Assembly (NCBI GenBank): GCA_020740775.1
Contig: JAHEWK010000016.1
Span: 1,054,001-1,118,000, forward strand
Reading direction: 5' to 3'
Source of the DNA: Ilyonectria destructans
Taxonomy: Eukaryota > Ascomycota > Sordariomycetes > Hypocreales > Nectriaceae
DNA: 64,000 nt
Under the pieces are notes generated by a model that was not told where the DNA came from, did not search any database, and worked only from the letters and a program-made list of their open reading frames with translations. The position numbers and the translations under genes were made by a program. Below, one piece after another: positions 23,401 to 37,118 of the stretch; position 1 is the first letter of the stretch, and each line of letters opens with the position of its first letter.

Positions 23401-23551
23401 CTAATTAGCGATTTTCTTCAGGATATCCATCGACGTCATGGCGGCATACCGAATCGGACCAAGGGTTTTTCAGCAAGTCCAGCAGCTTGGCAGCTCCGTC
23501 CTTCTCCTCATCGCGGCCAACCAGGAGGCCGGCCATATTGTTGAGAGACAT
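20413..23551 (-). CDS. CSC1/OSCA/TMEM63-family stress-gated cation channel
   Basis: Three exons: 23551-23450, 23391-22840 and 22779-20413, total 1006 residues. The first, easily missed exon encodes 34 residues (MSLNNMAGLLVGRDEEK...). The introns of 58 and 60 nt are in phase 0. The protein is a hyperosmolality- or tension-gated channel family member of the plasma or internal membranes. It shows the family order: an N-terminal hydrophobic helix (SALGISLGFTVFTAIIFSLL), two more membrane helices, a cytosolic domain (about 220-410) with YGTYPKNQ and AYACRKKKPVGT, then the DUF221 multi-helix core ending near residue 760. KKFASPTPRE marks the long loop of the core. The last 250 residues are cytosolic, Gly/Ser/Pro-rich and probably disordered. 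Fungi carry several paralogues, so no symbol is given. Confidence 0.93.
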
Positions 23552-26500
23552 GGCGGCGATTGCTCCGCCAGAGGCGAAGAAGAGCTCGATGTATGCTCAG
23601 TCAAAGGTCGAGATGATATCAATCGGTTCGGATATATCGAAGCTCTCTTGGCCAACAGGCGTGGACCAGAAACGATCGGATCGTATTGAATCGGATTGGA
23701 TCGTATAGGGAGATGAACGAGTGACGAGGGGCTCGGGTCGCGTCGTACGAGAGCAGCGTCCTTGGTGCTGTTACCGAGAGTCGTGGCGAGGCGAATTAGG
23801 TATCGTCTAACAAAGCATGCGTCGAAACGAGGGAGAACCGCTGATGCAAGAGGCGAGCGCGTCGGGGGTCAGGAGGGCGCCACAGTCCGCCAGGTGACCC
23901 TGGAGGAAAAATGCAGACAAAGCACAGAAAAAAGAAGGACGCTGGTGATGTTCCAGATCGGCCTAGCCAACGGCCCGAGGTCTATGCGTCTCGAAAGGGG
24001 CTCGAGGATATAGCGAGAGGCGGAGGGATTGAGCAGAGGGAGGGAGTAGGGGAGAGAGGAAGAAGAACGAGGGAACAGGTTCGATGGTGTAGGGCTGGGG
24101 AATTCAAGGCGCCATGACATGGGATGAGATGGGGATGGGTTGGGATGGATCCATCCATCATCATGGGGATTGGGGGTGTGAAGAGAGATCCATTCATGGG
24201 GATGGAACTTCGACGGTATGTGCTGATCGCACTGTGAATTGGGCCGGGTCTCCCTCGACAAGACAGTGCGGGATACGCAGGGGGGGACCCGCGCCAACAA
24301 AACGCCAGGCGGGCAGCAGGCGGGCGGTACGTACCCAAGGTACCCGTGCCGCACACTGCCGGCACTACCGTTGTCTGCAGCGCTGCACCTCAAACCTCCA
24401 GCACGGTGGGCGAGCCCGCTACGGGCGCTGAAGCCGCTATAAGCCTGCGGGCCGGGCATAAGCTCACTGTACTGTAAGCCATCTCCCTATCTGGAACTTC
24501 AGCAGCCCGCCAGCCCGCCACTCCTCGGCGTCCGGTGACACTTTGCCCCAAGCGACCGGGTCACGGTGGTGAAGGGCCGGCGATGGGTGTAGGGAGCGTA
24601 CTGGCTGCTGGCTGTTGGCGTTGCCAGCTCCGCTAGTAAAGCCCGAACACCCGCCACGCCGGGCGCTGGTTGGCCTCCGGACACACAGCTGCACCCCGAC
24701 CCCTGGTTCGGCGCTGGGCCCGGATGGCTGCTAGCTGGCCGCCCTGGCAGCGACCACTGGGGACAGGTGCTATTTTTGACGGGCTCACGGGGGACCCGCT
24801 CCAGAGGACTCCAGCGGTCTTGTGGCGCCAGTCAGCGTTGCGGCTGGCCACAATGGGAGACCGCGCTGAGAGTCCGCATCGTCCCCTATCTGCTGGCAGC
24901 AGGACCACCAACCCCTGCATCTACTCGCCCGCCAGTAGGAAGCCTGCTGATGGGATAATGTGGCGGGCCTAAAGCTGGGGTGGGCTGGGATGGAGGGAAT
25001 CGTGGATGGAATACGAAGGACTTTTTCGTCTAGGTGCCAATGCAAGAGCATGGGGGTGAAAGCGGCTTGCCCGGATCAAGCCGATGTCTTTTTTTGGTGG
25101 CCAAGGACTTGTCATTCCTGATTGAGCACGGGATGGACGTGCTAGGATTCCCAAGGAACGGAAAGCTTTTCTTGATCCAGCAGTGATGCGCACTTTTGGC
25201 GGGAGTCTGAGGTGTGTGCGATGTCGTACAGAATGTGGGATGTGGCGGCGTGGGGTCTCGTGTGTGGCCTAGTCTTTGACCCTCCCTTTTAGCTGGCTCC
25301 ACGACATGTTCCAAGATACGGGAGTCAGTCTTCTTCTTCGTCCCTCTTTGTCGTTCGGTCCAAGGACGAAACGGCAGGGGTACGTGATGTACATCTGGAC
25401 TTTTCTTGAGCACCCTGACAACAGTAGTACCAATAATACAACGTAGCAGCACGCTACGGCAAGAACTGTAGCCGACAGCCGGGGTAGTGACCTGAAGGAT
25501 CCAACGGCTGACGGGCTCATCCAAGCCGCATTAAACGACAATTCCATGGCTGCTGATGACAGCAATGCTAAATAAAATACCCAATAAAAGTTTCCAATAA
25601 CACAACAAGCGAGCAGCTGCATCGGCTGGCTCACGTCTCACGTTATCACTCTACTCTCTAATGAGCTTAATTAAGACTTTGATGTTCGTATTCAACAAAG
25701 CACAGCACCTTAACTTTGGTTTGCTGCCGCTTAACTGTAAACAGAGACGGGAATCAATCAAGTTCTGACTGGCTGGTTGGCCTTTCGCCACCACCCACCC
25801 GAACCCGCCAAGGTTCAGGTACCTGAAAGTCAATCTAGGCGGGAAGAAAACAGCACACGCAATCGATTACTGCTCCATTGCAAAACAGGACACGACACAC
25901 CAAAGAACTGCCTAAACATCTGGGGCGTTTTTTTTTCTTCTTTTTTTGCCCCAGGACTGACTCCACAGTATGAAATCTCATGGGTTTACATCGGTCCTAC
26001 AGTGTACCTCCCTATGAGGACGGCTTCGTCGCCGAACCACGGGCTCTACTTTGAGGCTGCTCACGTGGGCATCTCATATGGCTGAAAGGATATATCGTCT
26101 GGGACTTAAGGATAGAGAATTCAAGGGCCAAAGGACTAGATAACTGCAGGGGCCTCTGGAATGTCCACCCTCTTCCCATCTATCCGCCTGCTGATCCTCC
26201 CAGGCGAGGCAACCTCCCGGTAAAGAAACCAAACAAGGGCTCGCTCGACCAGGCCAAGCTGGACGAACCACCAAGCGACGCGTGGATCTCGGCTCAGAAC
26301 TTGGCAGGGGAAAGGCGACTCAGTCCAGTCGAGTAAGCTTTTCTCGCGCGTCTCCAGCCCATCCGTTTCAGACTCGGCGGGCAGCACCCTTCCCGGGGCA
26401 TGCATTGCATCGGGTGGAGCTCGGAAACGTCAGCGCTTTGGCCCGTATGGACACACACAGATCGCAGGGGGAAAGAAAAATTGACGAAGGCTCTCGGGGC

Positions 26501-27739
26501 CCCGGCTCTTCCATGCCACCGAGGCGAGGAAACGGGTGACGATGGGCCCCCTGGCAGTCGCCCAGTCGCCCGTTTGGCGTTTCGCGGGTTTGCCATGGGA
26601 TGGGATCGATTCCCCGGTGTCCGGGCGTCTAGGGCTCTACAGGGCCGATATATCCGCCAGCTTGGCCCGCGAGACGCCATCATGCCAGGCACAGGCACAG
26701 GCACGCACCAGAAGCCACCCGTGGCCGAAACCGCAGGGTCTCCAGTTGACGTCAAGGATCAGCAAAGGGGCAAGTCACTGCATCTCTCTCTCTCTTTGGC
26801 TCGGGGCAGGCCAAATCAAGCGCCAGCAGACATGCGATGAACCATCCCAGCCCCGAAGAAACCCTCTGAGACGCCCAATCGCGCCCCACGACAGGGCCTG
26901 CGTGGCTGAGTCCACGTACGTTCCTGGCGTACGCATCTGCAACGGCGCAATCCAGTTCGCTGCTTCGCCTAACACGCGCGGAGGGGGGGAGCCGGGACGG
27001 TCTTCGCATGACGACACCCTTCTTCCCTCCACCTAGGTTGCCCAAGATGGCGGCTTTGACCGATGCGTCTCCCTGCGGAACGGGCCAGCTTTGGACCTTG
27101 GCCGTGGCGAAACGTCCCAGCTAGATTGAACAGCCGGACCGTGCCTATGTGAGCACCCGTTTCCAAGACAAGTCGTCCCGGCTTAAATGCAATAATGTGT
27201 GCTAAATATACCGTGTATGTAGATTGGTGCAGTCTAACTAGCCAAGACACCTGTGAGGAAGAGTCTTGGCAAGATTCTGCCTACCCTAGACCTTTGAATA
27301 CGAGGAGCTAGTAAAGGTCCTTAACATCTGCCATACCCTCTCTGGTCTGATATAGGCGACTAGTTCGCTGCCAATAGGCCTCCCATCAGTTGTTGATGTC
27401 GTCAGCTCCATTTGGGTCTCACAAGGTCAGTTCCGAAATTCACTGTTTGTTTTTGCTTGTTCACCATGCATTGACATCGGTTCCTCACGAACCCATCCAA
27501 CTACACGCTTAACTCCCGTAGGATAGACAGATGAAATAACCGATTTTGCTACTCCCAAAAGACACGAATATACAACACAAATCCCAGATAGAGCTCAGGA
27601 AAGCTACTCTGTTTCCATGACCCAAACCTGCCATTTTCGCCTGCACCCGCACAAATTCATACTAGTTCACTTGAGTCGTCACTCACACGTAGTAAGTTGA
27701 TAGACAGCCCATCGGGCTGCTTCGTTGCATGATGGCCAT
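23552..27739. other. 4.2-kb gene-free stretch
   Basis: No gene is recognised on either strand. Short frames exist but none has a domain, fungal codon pattern or plausible exon joins. The part next to 23551 is the promoter of the CSC1-like gene. Local features are short simple repeats (CATC/GATG runs at about 24110-24200, CAGGCA copies near 26690-26705) and a poly-T tract at about 25928-25945. Confidence 0.5.
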
Positions 27740-28581
27740 CTAGACCTCCACCGGTCCCTGGCTGCGAGTCTTCCGCGCCGTCCTGCCAGCCACCGGAGCC
27801 GTCTTCTTCTCACGCTTCGCCTTGGCGCCCTTGCCGTTGGGGACTGCTGGAGCCGGGGCATCCTCGACACGAGCTTTCTTGTCGGAGCGCGCATCCGAGC
27901 CGGACTTGTCCTCGGAGGAGGAGTCGCCGTTGGTTGCGGTGGAAGCTGGCTCCTCTTCAAGCTTGCGCTTCTCTCGCGAGGCGGACTCACTGGAGTTGGA
28001 GGACGGGAGAGCACCTGTCATCTCAACGTCATCGCTGGTGCCGTTGGTCGCCGCTTCAGCTGGCTTGTCGGTGACGGACTCGCTATCCTTTGTAGACTCC
28101 GCCGGGGTGGACTCGGGTTCCTTGAGTCCGAGGATGAAGGGGGGCTCTTCCTGGAGCTTCTCCTTGGGCTCCTCGTCAATCTTCAACTCCGGTCGCGGTG
28201 TGCCCCCAGCCGGAGTGCTGTTGTTAAGGGGGGTCTGTGGCACCGACATGACCTCAACGGGCCTGGGCACCTTCAGAGCAGGCTTTGCGCCATCCTCGGG
28301 TTTCTTCTCGTCGGCCTTCTTCTCATCGGCCTTGGAGTCCTCCGAAGTAGGCACCGCAGCCTGGGCCTCTGGTGCTGTGGGTGCAGGCTCACCAACTGGA
28401 AGGGGAGCAACATGTCAGCGAAGTGTCTTACAAGCCGGCATCGCGCATCGGGCCATGGTGGGAGGGTTTCTTTGCATCAATAACGGGCCAATTGGACTAG
28501 ATTGGATAGAACAAGGGTCATGGTGATGGCTCGCATGGTGTGTATACCTTTGTCGATGGCGGGAGCGATTCCGTCGGACAT
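27740..28581 (-). CDS. Lysine- and glutamate-rich disordered protein, probably nuclear
   Basis: Two exons, 28581-28548 (MSDGIAPAIDK) and 28395-27740, give 229 residues across a 152-nt intron (GTATAC...TCCAG). No known domain is recognised. The protein is almost entirely Ala, Glu, Lys, Ser, Pro and Thr and should be intrinsically disordered. Basic clusters resemble nuclear localisation signals: SREKRKLEEE, RSDKKARVED and AKAKREKK, with TARKTRSQ near the end. A short hydrophobic patch, PPFILGLKEPE, stands out in the middle and may be a binding motif. Codon use is like the neighbouring genes and the splice join restores one frame, which supports it being real. Function is unknown; a chromatin or nucleolar role would be a guess from composition only. 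Confidence 0.72.
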
Positions 28582-30973
<2,392 letters not shown>

Positions 30974-31175
30974 ACAGAACCAGATGAAGGAGATGTATGA
31001 ACAAAAGGGACATATCTTGTTGGATTGGGGCGTTTCGGCGGGAAGTATAGTACCGTTTAATCTAATACCACGTTTCTTCGGCCCCTCCTCGTTCCTCAAT
31101 CTTGATGCCAATTTCTCCATTTATATTGCCATGTCTTGGTTTTGATCTTACATATCTAGCGCCACTCTGCAGGTC

Positions 31176-32097
31176 TTACATGTTCCGTCCTCCCGTCACC
31201 ATGATAGTCTGCCCCGTCACATAAGAGAACAGCGGGCTTGCTACAGCCAGGACACTGCTCGCAGCCTCGGCCGGGGTGCCAGGCCTCCGCAGCGCAATAT
31301 CCGCATACATGGCATCCCCCGCCGCGGCCGCCGCTGCTGAGGGGATACCGATGGCAATCTTCTCGCCGTCGGGACCCGCGATGAAGGCGCCGTCCTCCTT
31401 GGCGGCCGTCAGTCGCGTGAGGATGTGCCCGAAGGCGATGGTGTTGGAGCGCACGCCGAACGCGGGCCCCCACTCCTTGGCGATGGTCTTGGTGAAGCCC
31501 GTGACGCCCGCCTTGGCCAGCGCGTAGTTGAGCTGGCCGGCGTTGCCGTGGACGCCCGACGTGGACGAGATGTTGATGATGCATCGCGGCGCGCCGTCCT
31601 TGACGCGGAAGTAAGGCGCGGCGGCGCGCACCAGGGTGAAGGGCGCGGTGCAGTGCAGGGCGATGATGGTCTCCCACTGCTTATCCGTCATCTTGTGGAT
31701 GACGCCGTCCCACGTGTAGCCGGCGTTGTTGACAATGATGTTGATCTTGCCGTTGCCGAAGTCGGCCGCCTTCTTGACCAGCGACTTGATGTATTCGGCA
31801 TCGAGGACGTCGCCTGCTACGGCAATGGCCTGGCCACCGCTCTTGTTGATGCCCTCAGCCACAGCGGCGGACTTCTCTGTTGGTTGTGTAAGTCAGGCGC
31901 ATTCACACACGCATCACAAAAGGTCACTCACTCTCGTCAATATCCGCCACAACAACCTTGGCGCCCTCATTCGCAAACAACCGCGCAGCCTCAGCACCAA
32001 TGCCCTGTCCGCTACCAGTGATGATGGCGACTTGACCGGCCAACATACCCTTGGGGTAGTTGAGGTGACTGGTGATCTGGCTAACACGGTCCGACAT
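31176..32097 (-). CDS. Short-chain dehydrogenase/reductase (FabG-like 3-oxoacyl reductase type)
   Basis: Two exons, 32097-31932 and 31876-31176, give 288 residues; the 55-nt intron (GTGAGT...AACAG) restores DIDEKKSAAVAEG. It is a classical NAD(P)-dependent SDR. Visible motifs are the cofactor-binding TGSGQGIG at 27-34, NNAG at 105-108, the catalytic serine in NISSTSG (159/160), and YALAK with Tyr173 and Lys177. An Asp pair after the second strand (VADID, about 50-54) suggests preference for NAD(H) over NADP(H), which is an inference. The C-terminus, VTGQTIMVTGGRNM, is typical of FabG-like 3-oxoacyl reductases. An insertion of Ala-rich sequence (SAAAAAAGD) near 232 is unusual. It converges on dpm1, about 200 bp away. 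Confidence 0.92.
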
Positions 32098-32576
32098 GAT
32101 GGGCGAGCTGTGATTAGTGATTATTCCGTGCCTGAAGATCTATAAAAATGCAAGAGATGTGATTCTCGAGTACGACAAGCTATTTCGCTACGCAATTATA
32201 GACGCGGATTTATGAGTTTGCGGTAGAGACGAGGTCGTCTGAGCTACCGAGGTTCCCCGCGGCTTCGGGTTTACCGTCTTCGGGCCGCGTGGGGTAGAAG
32301 TGGCGGGGGGAGATTGAGCTCGGCGCCGGCCATGAGCTGGATTCCCTTTTGGAGAGGCGCACCCGGTGCCGATGGAGTAATTCCCAAGGTAAAAAGATAC
32401 CAATGGCCCGGACTTCTTGCCTTGGGATTATGTCTACATTTGCTATTACCAAGGACGATCACTTCATGTGATAGACCTGAGCGTAGCGTTGCTGTTCTTC
32501 ACAACGCTGGATACACATGTCCAAAACCCAGAACACAACATAATAGCAAAATGGCATTAATACATCATTCATGAAT
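32098..32576. other. Short intergenic region between same-strand genes
   Basis: The region runs from the SDR start codon to the stop of the TRAPPC12-like gene, both on the minus strand. It should hold the SDR promoter and the upstream gene's 3' end. No gene is seen. Confidence 0.55.
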
Positions 32577-34145
32577 CTAAAGCTTAAAGTCTGCGTTCGT
32601 CTTCTCCCATCCCGCCGCAGAAGTCTCCATCCTAGCAGCCCGCTCCGTCAGCTTGAGCTTCATATTGCGGTTCTTCTCCGTGCACAACTCGTACATAGTC
32701 GACAGATTGAACAGGAGCGTATGAGAGGACAGACCCGAATCAACTAGTCCTTCGAGGATTTCCCGTCCCTAGATTTGTTAGCGTTGAGTTCTAGTCAATA
32801 GGCGCTCACACATACCTCGTGTATCCGTCCCAGGTACAGTAGGCAAACGCCCATATTGACGCCGACCATCTCATCATCCGTTGTCTCTTTCAAGTCCTTC
32901 CATCTCTCCAGAGCAGACTCGTACTCTGCGTCTGCCATGTCGCACAGCGCCAGGATGATCATCTCCGCATCCTGACCGTCGCCGGCGCCGCGCTGCGCAC
33001 ATTCCCTTGCGCTCTCCGCGTTGCCCAGGTGCAGCCACAGCAGGGCCTTGGCCAGCGCCATCTTACCATCGCCCCGGTCCCGGAGGGTGCTGAGGTGGTG
33101 CGCAGCGCCGGTGAGGTCATCCATCTCGATGAGGGCGCCGGCGACCTGGATCCCGAGGTCGTGGAGGCGGGCCTTCCAGAGCTCCCTTGCCGAGTTGTCG
33201 TGCTGGGCCGAGGCTTTGGCGATGTTATCTCGGGCCTCCCGCGCGAGGTCGTGGTAGCTCATGACAGCCCGTCGGGGGTCGCCAAAGCCAAGGGCTTGGA
33301 GGCGGACGTTGAGAACCCGGAGCTCCCAAGGGACCAGGTGCTCGCCGGTGGCTTCATCGACATATGTTCGGATGTCGTTGAGATCCTCCAGGGCCTTGAC
33401 TTCCTGCGCAGCTAAAGGGGTGGAATCAATCAACGTCAGGCATGCCAGGCGGGTGTACAAGAGTCCGAAGATCTTCTTAGAATCCGTAGGGTCGATGCTC
33501 CCGCTAGCCCCAGATCCCGTCAACTCCTGGACTGCAGCAATAGCCGCTGCTCGAAAATGCCCATTTGCCAACAGTTCCTCCAAAGGCGCCTCCGGACTGG
33601 GCTGCTTTGGCGAGTTTCGGAATGCGACAGGCACATTCAGGGGAGTGAGGGGGTGGTAGATCTCTGGACGGAGCAGAAATGAGAAGTCCTTGGCGCGGGC
33701 CTCGCCGAGCTGGGGGACCGGTGATGCCACGGATGAGCGAGCAGGCGGTGATGAGATCCTGGACCGATGTGGTGGTGTCCGTTGAACGGGTTGCGCAATG
33801 CTTTGGAGCGCTGTTAGTGCGTCACTGGGATGCGTCAGATGGAGGTGAGATTCAGGGAGCATGAGGGATGATGGCGTACTCGTCGGCGTCGAGAGGCCCT
33901 TTAGTAGAGGACCTGGGTCTAGCTAAGGGACTGTCAGTCGGTCTGAGTGAGGTTTAGAGGTTTGGCGACAGCCATGTCTGGTTCATGACGGGCATGGTAC
34001 TGCTCGCTGAGATGACGTTGTAGAGGGGCAACTTGCTCCGGTCTCGCGTGCGCCATCAGATTTCCAGGCCGGACGTTAACATACCCTTAGTGACTGACTT
34101 GTTTCTTGAATGTCCTTTACCTGGCGTCCCTGGTGGGTCACTCAT
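32577..34145 (-). CDS. TRAPPC12-like TPR protein, TRAPP tethering complex
   Basis: Three exons, 34145-34085, 33918-32816 and 32768-32577, encode 451 residues. Intron 1 is 166 nt (GTATGT...GCTAG) and intron 2 is 47 nt (GTATGT...TCTAG); both joins keep the frame. The layout fits TRAPPC12, a subunit of the TRAPPIII-type complex of filamentous fungi and animals, which activates Rab1/Ypt1 in ER-Golgi traffic and autophagy. It has a disordered Ser/Pro-rich N-terminus (1-95), the segment DFSFLLRPEIYHPLTPLNVP, and then TPR-like helical pairs to the end, including PLEELLANGHFRAAA, VPWELRVLNVRLQALG and a last exon with LLFNLSTMYELCTE. S. cerevisiae lacks this subunit. The assignment rests on the overall pattern and is fairly but not fully certain. 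Confidence 0.85.
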
Positions 34146-34662
34146 GATTTCTGGTTTATGGTTGGCGATGAGATCGTTGCCGTGTTTGAGTTGGTGAGCT
34201 GGCGTGGTGTTGTACCTGGCGGATAATCGTCGGTAAACGTCTTCTCAGTGCTTGACAACCCATAGCTTTCGTCTTCTGGCTGCAATGTCAATACGCCAAC
34301 GACAACGCTGATTAAATAAAATAAATAGAATCATCGTCGTATTCCATTAGTAATCTGTAGTGTCTCCGGTGAATCATTTGTAGTAACGTCTGATATCTGC
34401 TGCTTGTCCGAGAGGCATCGAGACATCTCACCAGGTCTTTGCCTACTTAGTTTGACGGCCCGATGCACTGCCAGTGTCCACTGCACCTCTCAATAGCAAC
34501 CATGGAAGTGATTAGAAGCAAGCCGTAAATCATTCCAAACATTTCAATGGCTCTTAAATTAATTTTTTTTTGACTTTCTCACATCACATCCCTCACACTG
34601 TGTTCTTGCATATTGTTTTTCTCCCCATTCCAGACCTTCCCTGGGACAGTCAGAAAGTCAAG
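34146..34662. other. Divergent promoter region
   Basis: The 0.5 kb lies between the TRAPPC12-like start (minus) and the BTB pseudogene start (plus). AT-rich runs at 34310-34330 and 34555-34570 may belong to promoters. No gene is seen. Confidence 0.5.
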
Positions 34663-35466
34663 ATGCCATCACCAAAGCAAGAGGCTAAACGCGTCAAGCT
34701 CACCAGCCCTGGTATGAATGGCGATATTACCTGAAGATGTCGCATCGCTAATAGCGCCACCAGAACCCGAAGAATTCCCCGTTGAGAAGCTCGCCCCCAA
34801 TGGCGATGTCATTCTCATTGTTGGCACGGAAAAGAAGAGGATCCAGATCCATTCAGACTTCCTTTGCCTAGTCTCTCCCAACTTCGATGCCATGCTTCAA
34901 AGCCAGTCTAGCATGCCCCATGACTCTCGTGGGCGGTGTCAGATGGTGCTCCCCGACGACGATGGCCAGGCCATGTCGCAGCTCCTTCGCGCCCTTTACG
35001 GAGGAGACCCTAAGCTGGACAGTCTGAAGCCAAAAGAAATCTAGAAGATTTCCATCTCGGCGAATAAATATAGCATGGCTCCTCGGATTTCCAGACAGGC
35101 TAACACATGGCTTCACACTACCAAGATGAAAGATTCCGAGGAATTCTGGCACCTCCTGAATGCAGCTTACTGGTCTGGACTGTCTGAGCCATTCCACAAG
35201 ATAAGCAAGGAAGTTATCAAATTTCATAACATTTCGCTTCTCCAATTGGCAAGCGGGACAACGGATGTTGCACTGGGCTTTCGGCTGGCTTGTAAGTAGC
35301 TCCCACATTCACCCACATCTCACTGGAAAGGACTTACAATAGACCAGTGGCCCTGGAGGAACTCCAGAAATTGAAGGGGAGAGGGCTCTGTCTGCATTGT
35401 TTCAAAACCGCAACAACAAAGTTTTTGCATCGTGGAGCGCAGTGTCCGGCTGGCCAGCTTCACTAG
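34663..35466 (+). pseudogene. BTB/POZ-domain gene with one in-frame stop
   Basis: Three exons can be drawn: 34663-34711, 34755-35291 and 35348-35466, which would give 234 residues. All splice sites are intact, including a very short 43-nt first intron with a GCTAAT branch site. The only break is a TAG at 35042-35044 (codon 113), after KPKEI. The frame continues in register past it and still matches the downstream paralogue (NKYSMAPR against EKYDMASR; ALGFRLA against LIDFRLA; GLCLHCFKT against GLCLDCFKT). The BTB part (APNGDVILIVGTEKKRIQIHSDFLCLVSPNFDAML) is well kept. BTB proteins dimerise and often bring substrates to Cullin-3 ligases. The stop could come from a single C-to-T change of CAG. 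A truncated 112-residue BTB protein could still be made. Confidence 0.8.
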
Positions 35467-36257
35467 GCCACATAGGAACTGTTGTCCGTCATCATTCCCC
35501 TTAGCACGGTAAGGGAAGCCGAGGATAAGAGCTCAGCGAAAGTTGGAGGGCACAAGTCCACTGTGGAAGCTAAGGATAATTATTTCGTGGTTTTTGTGGG
35601 ATTGTTACTTCGACACTGCTATCTCTCTACGTCCGAGGCGTGTTCTGGCAGGTTTTGTAGCTAGGTAGCTACCACAATTCTGAGCTCATTGTGACATCTT
35701 GATCCTTTGATCACACTAACTCACTCAAAACCGGGTACTCTCACAAATGTCTCTTCCATGATCTTTGATGGACATTCCATGGAAGGAGGGTCTCTGGTTT
35801 TGCTTCTGTAGCTGAACGCAGACAAGGCCACATATGGTATTTTGGTTCCAAGAAAATCGCATCGCCTCAGGTTTGCGGTTGAATTTGACATCGTTGCCGC
35901 GTTCATGATCGGAAATTATGACAATACCCAGCTCTATTGCCGGTCCGGAACAGCGCAATCACGCAGTGTGTGTTTGTCCACTTGACGGCCGGTTACAGCA
36001 GGCAATCATGCAGGTGGTGAAGGAAAGCAGTGAATCATTCACTTGTCACTAGTGGTGCCTGATTACTCGCCTTCTCCCACCGATTTTCAATTTTCTTTCC
36101 CCCTTTCTTCCTCTCATCTTCACTATTCCTTGATTCCACTTCTACCATGCCGCGCCGCCGAGGAGGCATTATCTCTGTACCTGGGCACCCTGACCCAGGC
36201 GCCTGGCTTAACAACTCTGGTATGGATAATGATGCCCTTAGGTGATCTCCATTGCTA
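35467..36257. other. Intergenic region with the remnant first exon of the second BTB gene
   Basis: An ATG at 36147 opens 24 codons ending at a GTATGG donor (36220), matching the first exon and donor of the upstream paralogue in position. Spliced to the only acceptor (CAG at 36261-36263) it would put the BTB domain out of frame. The rest holds no gene that I can see; the CT-rich tract at 36060-36140 looks like a promoter. Confidence 0.55.
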
Positions 36258-37118
36258 ATGCAGCCTCCAGAAGTCACCAAACCCCCGGACACCGACGACC
36301 CTTCATGCCCCGAGAACTGCGAGGTTCTTGACCCCGACGGCGATGTTATTCTGATTGTTGGCGAGGAGAGGAAAAAGATATGGGTCTATTCAAACTTCCT
36401 TCGCGCGATCTCTCCCCGCTTCAAGGAGATGCTTCAAGGATATCCTGGCCCGGGTTACGACGGTGGGGAGGACTCCAGGTACTCGTGTTTGAAGTTGCTT
36501 CCGGACGATGATGCCCTTGCCATGACGCAGCTTCTTCGTGCCCTATCCAGAGGGGGCACTGGCACGGGCAACCTAAAGCCAAGAGAGATCAAAAACATTG
36601 GCGCGTTGGTGGAGAAGTACGACATGGCCTCTCGGCTGATCTTCATGGGCTCCTACTGGCTTCGGGATCGTGAGATGGAAGATACTGACGACTACTGGTG
36701 CCTTTTAACGGCAGCTTATCATTTTCAACTCCATGAACCATTCACCAGACTCAGCAACAAGCTGATCGAACATTATCACTGGAGGGATCCATCTCTCCTC
36801 GAACCTGCGACTGAAACACCTGGAACTCTGATAGATTTCCGACTAGCTTGTGAGTATTTTTGACATGAAGTTGGCTTTCCCTGAACTAGGTCTGACATTA
36901 AAATAGTGGACATCGAGGAACGTCGGCATTGGCATGCCCGTGTTTCATGGGGGCCAACCCCGGGGCTCTGCCTGGATTGCTTCAAGACCCCCAAAAACCC
37001 TTTTTCTGATGAAGACAACAACATGTGTAGCGCCTGCATGAGCAACCAGACTAATACAGTGTCGTCTGCCTCTCATTCACCAAGGGAATACTCAGAGGAG
37101 ATGGAGGATGGGGAGTAG
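36258..37118 (+). CDS. BTB/POZ-domain protein with C-terminal CxxC pair
   Basis: Two exons, 36258-36849 and 36907-37118, give 267 residues; the intron is 57 nt (GTGAGT...AATAG). The BTB fold spans about residues 25-125: DPDGDVILIVGEERKKIWVYSNFLRAISPRF, then LLPDDDALAMTQLLRALS and NIGALVEKYDMASRL. The back half is helical and ends with a possible metal-binding pair, CLDC (in GLCLDCFKT) and CSAC 21 residues later, and then an acidic tail. BTB proteins of this kind in fungi are numerous and mostly unstudied; a Cullin-3 adaptor role is a family-based guess. The start is uncertain: the ATG at 36258 lies within what is the end of the first intron in the upstream paralogue, and the ancestral upstream exon no longer splices in frame. 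Confidence 0.75.

Noticed and set aside
27725..28483. Two long plus-strand frames over the disordered-protein gene
   Set aside because: Both are antisense to the spliced minus-strand gene whose exon join restores a clean frame.
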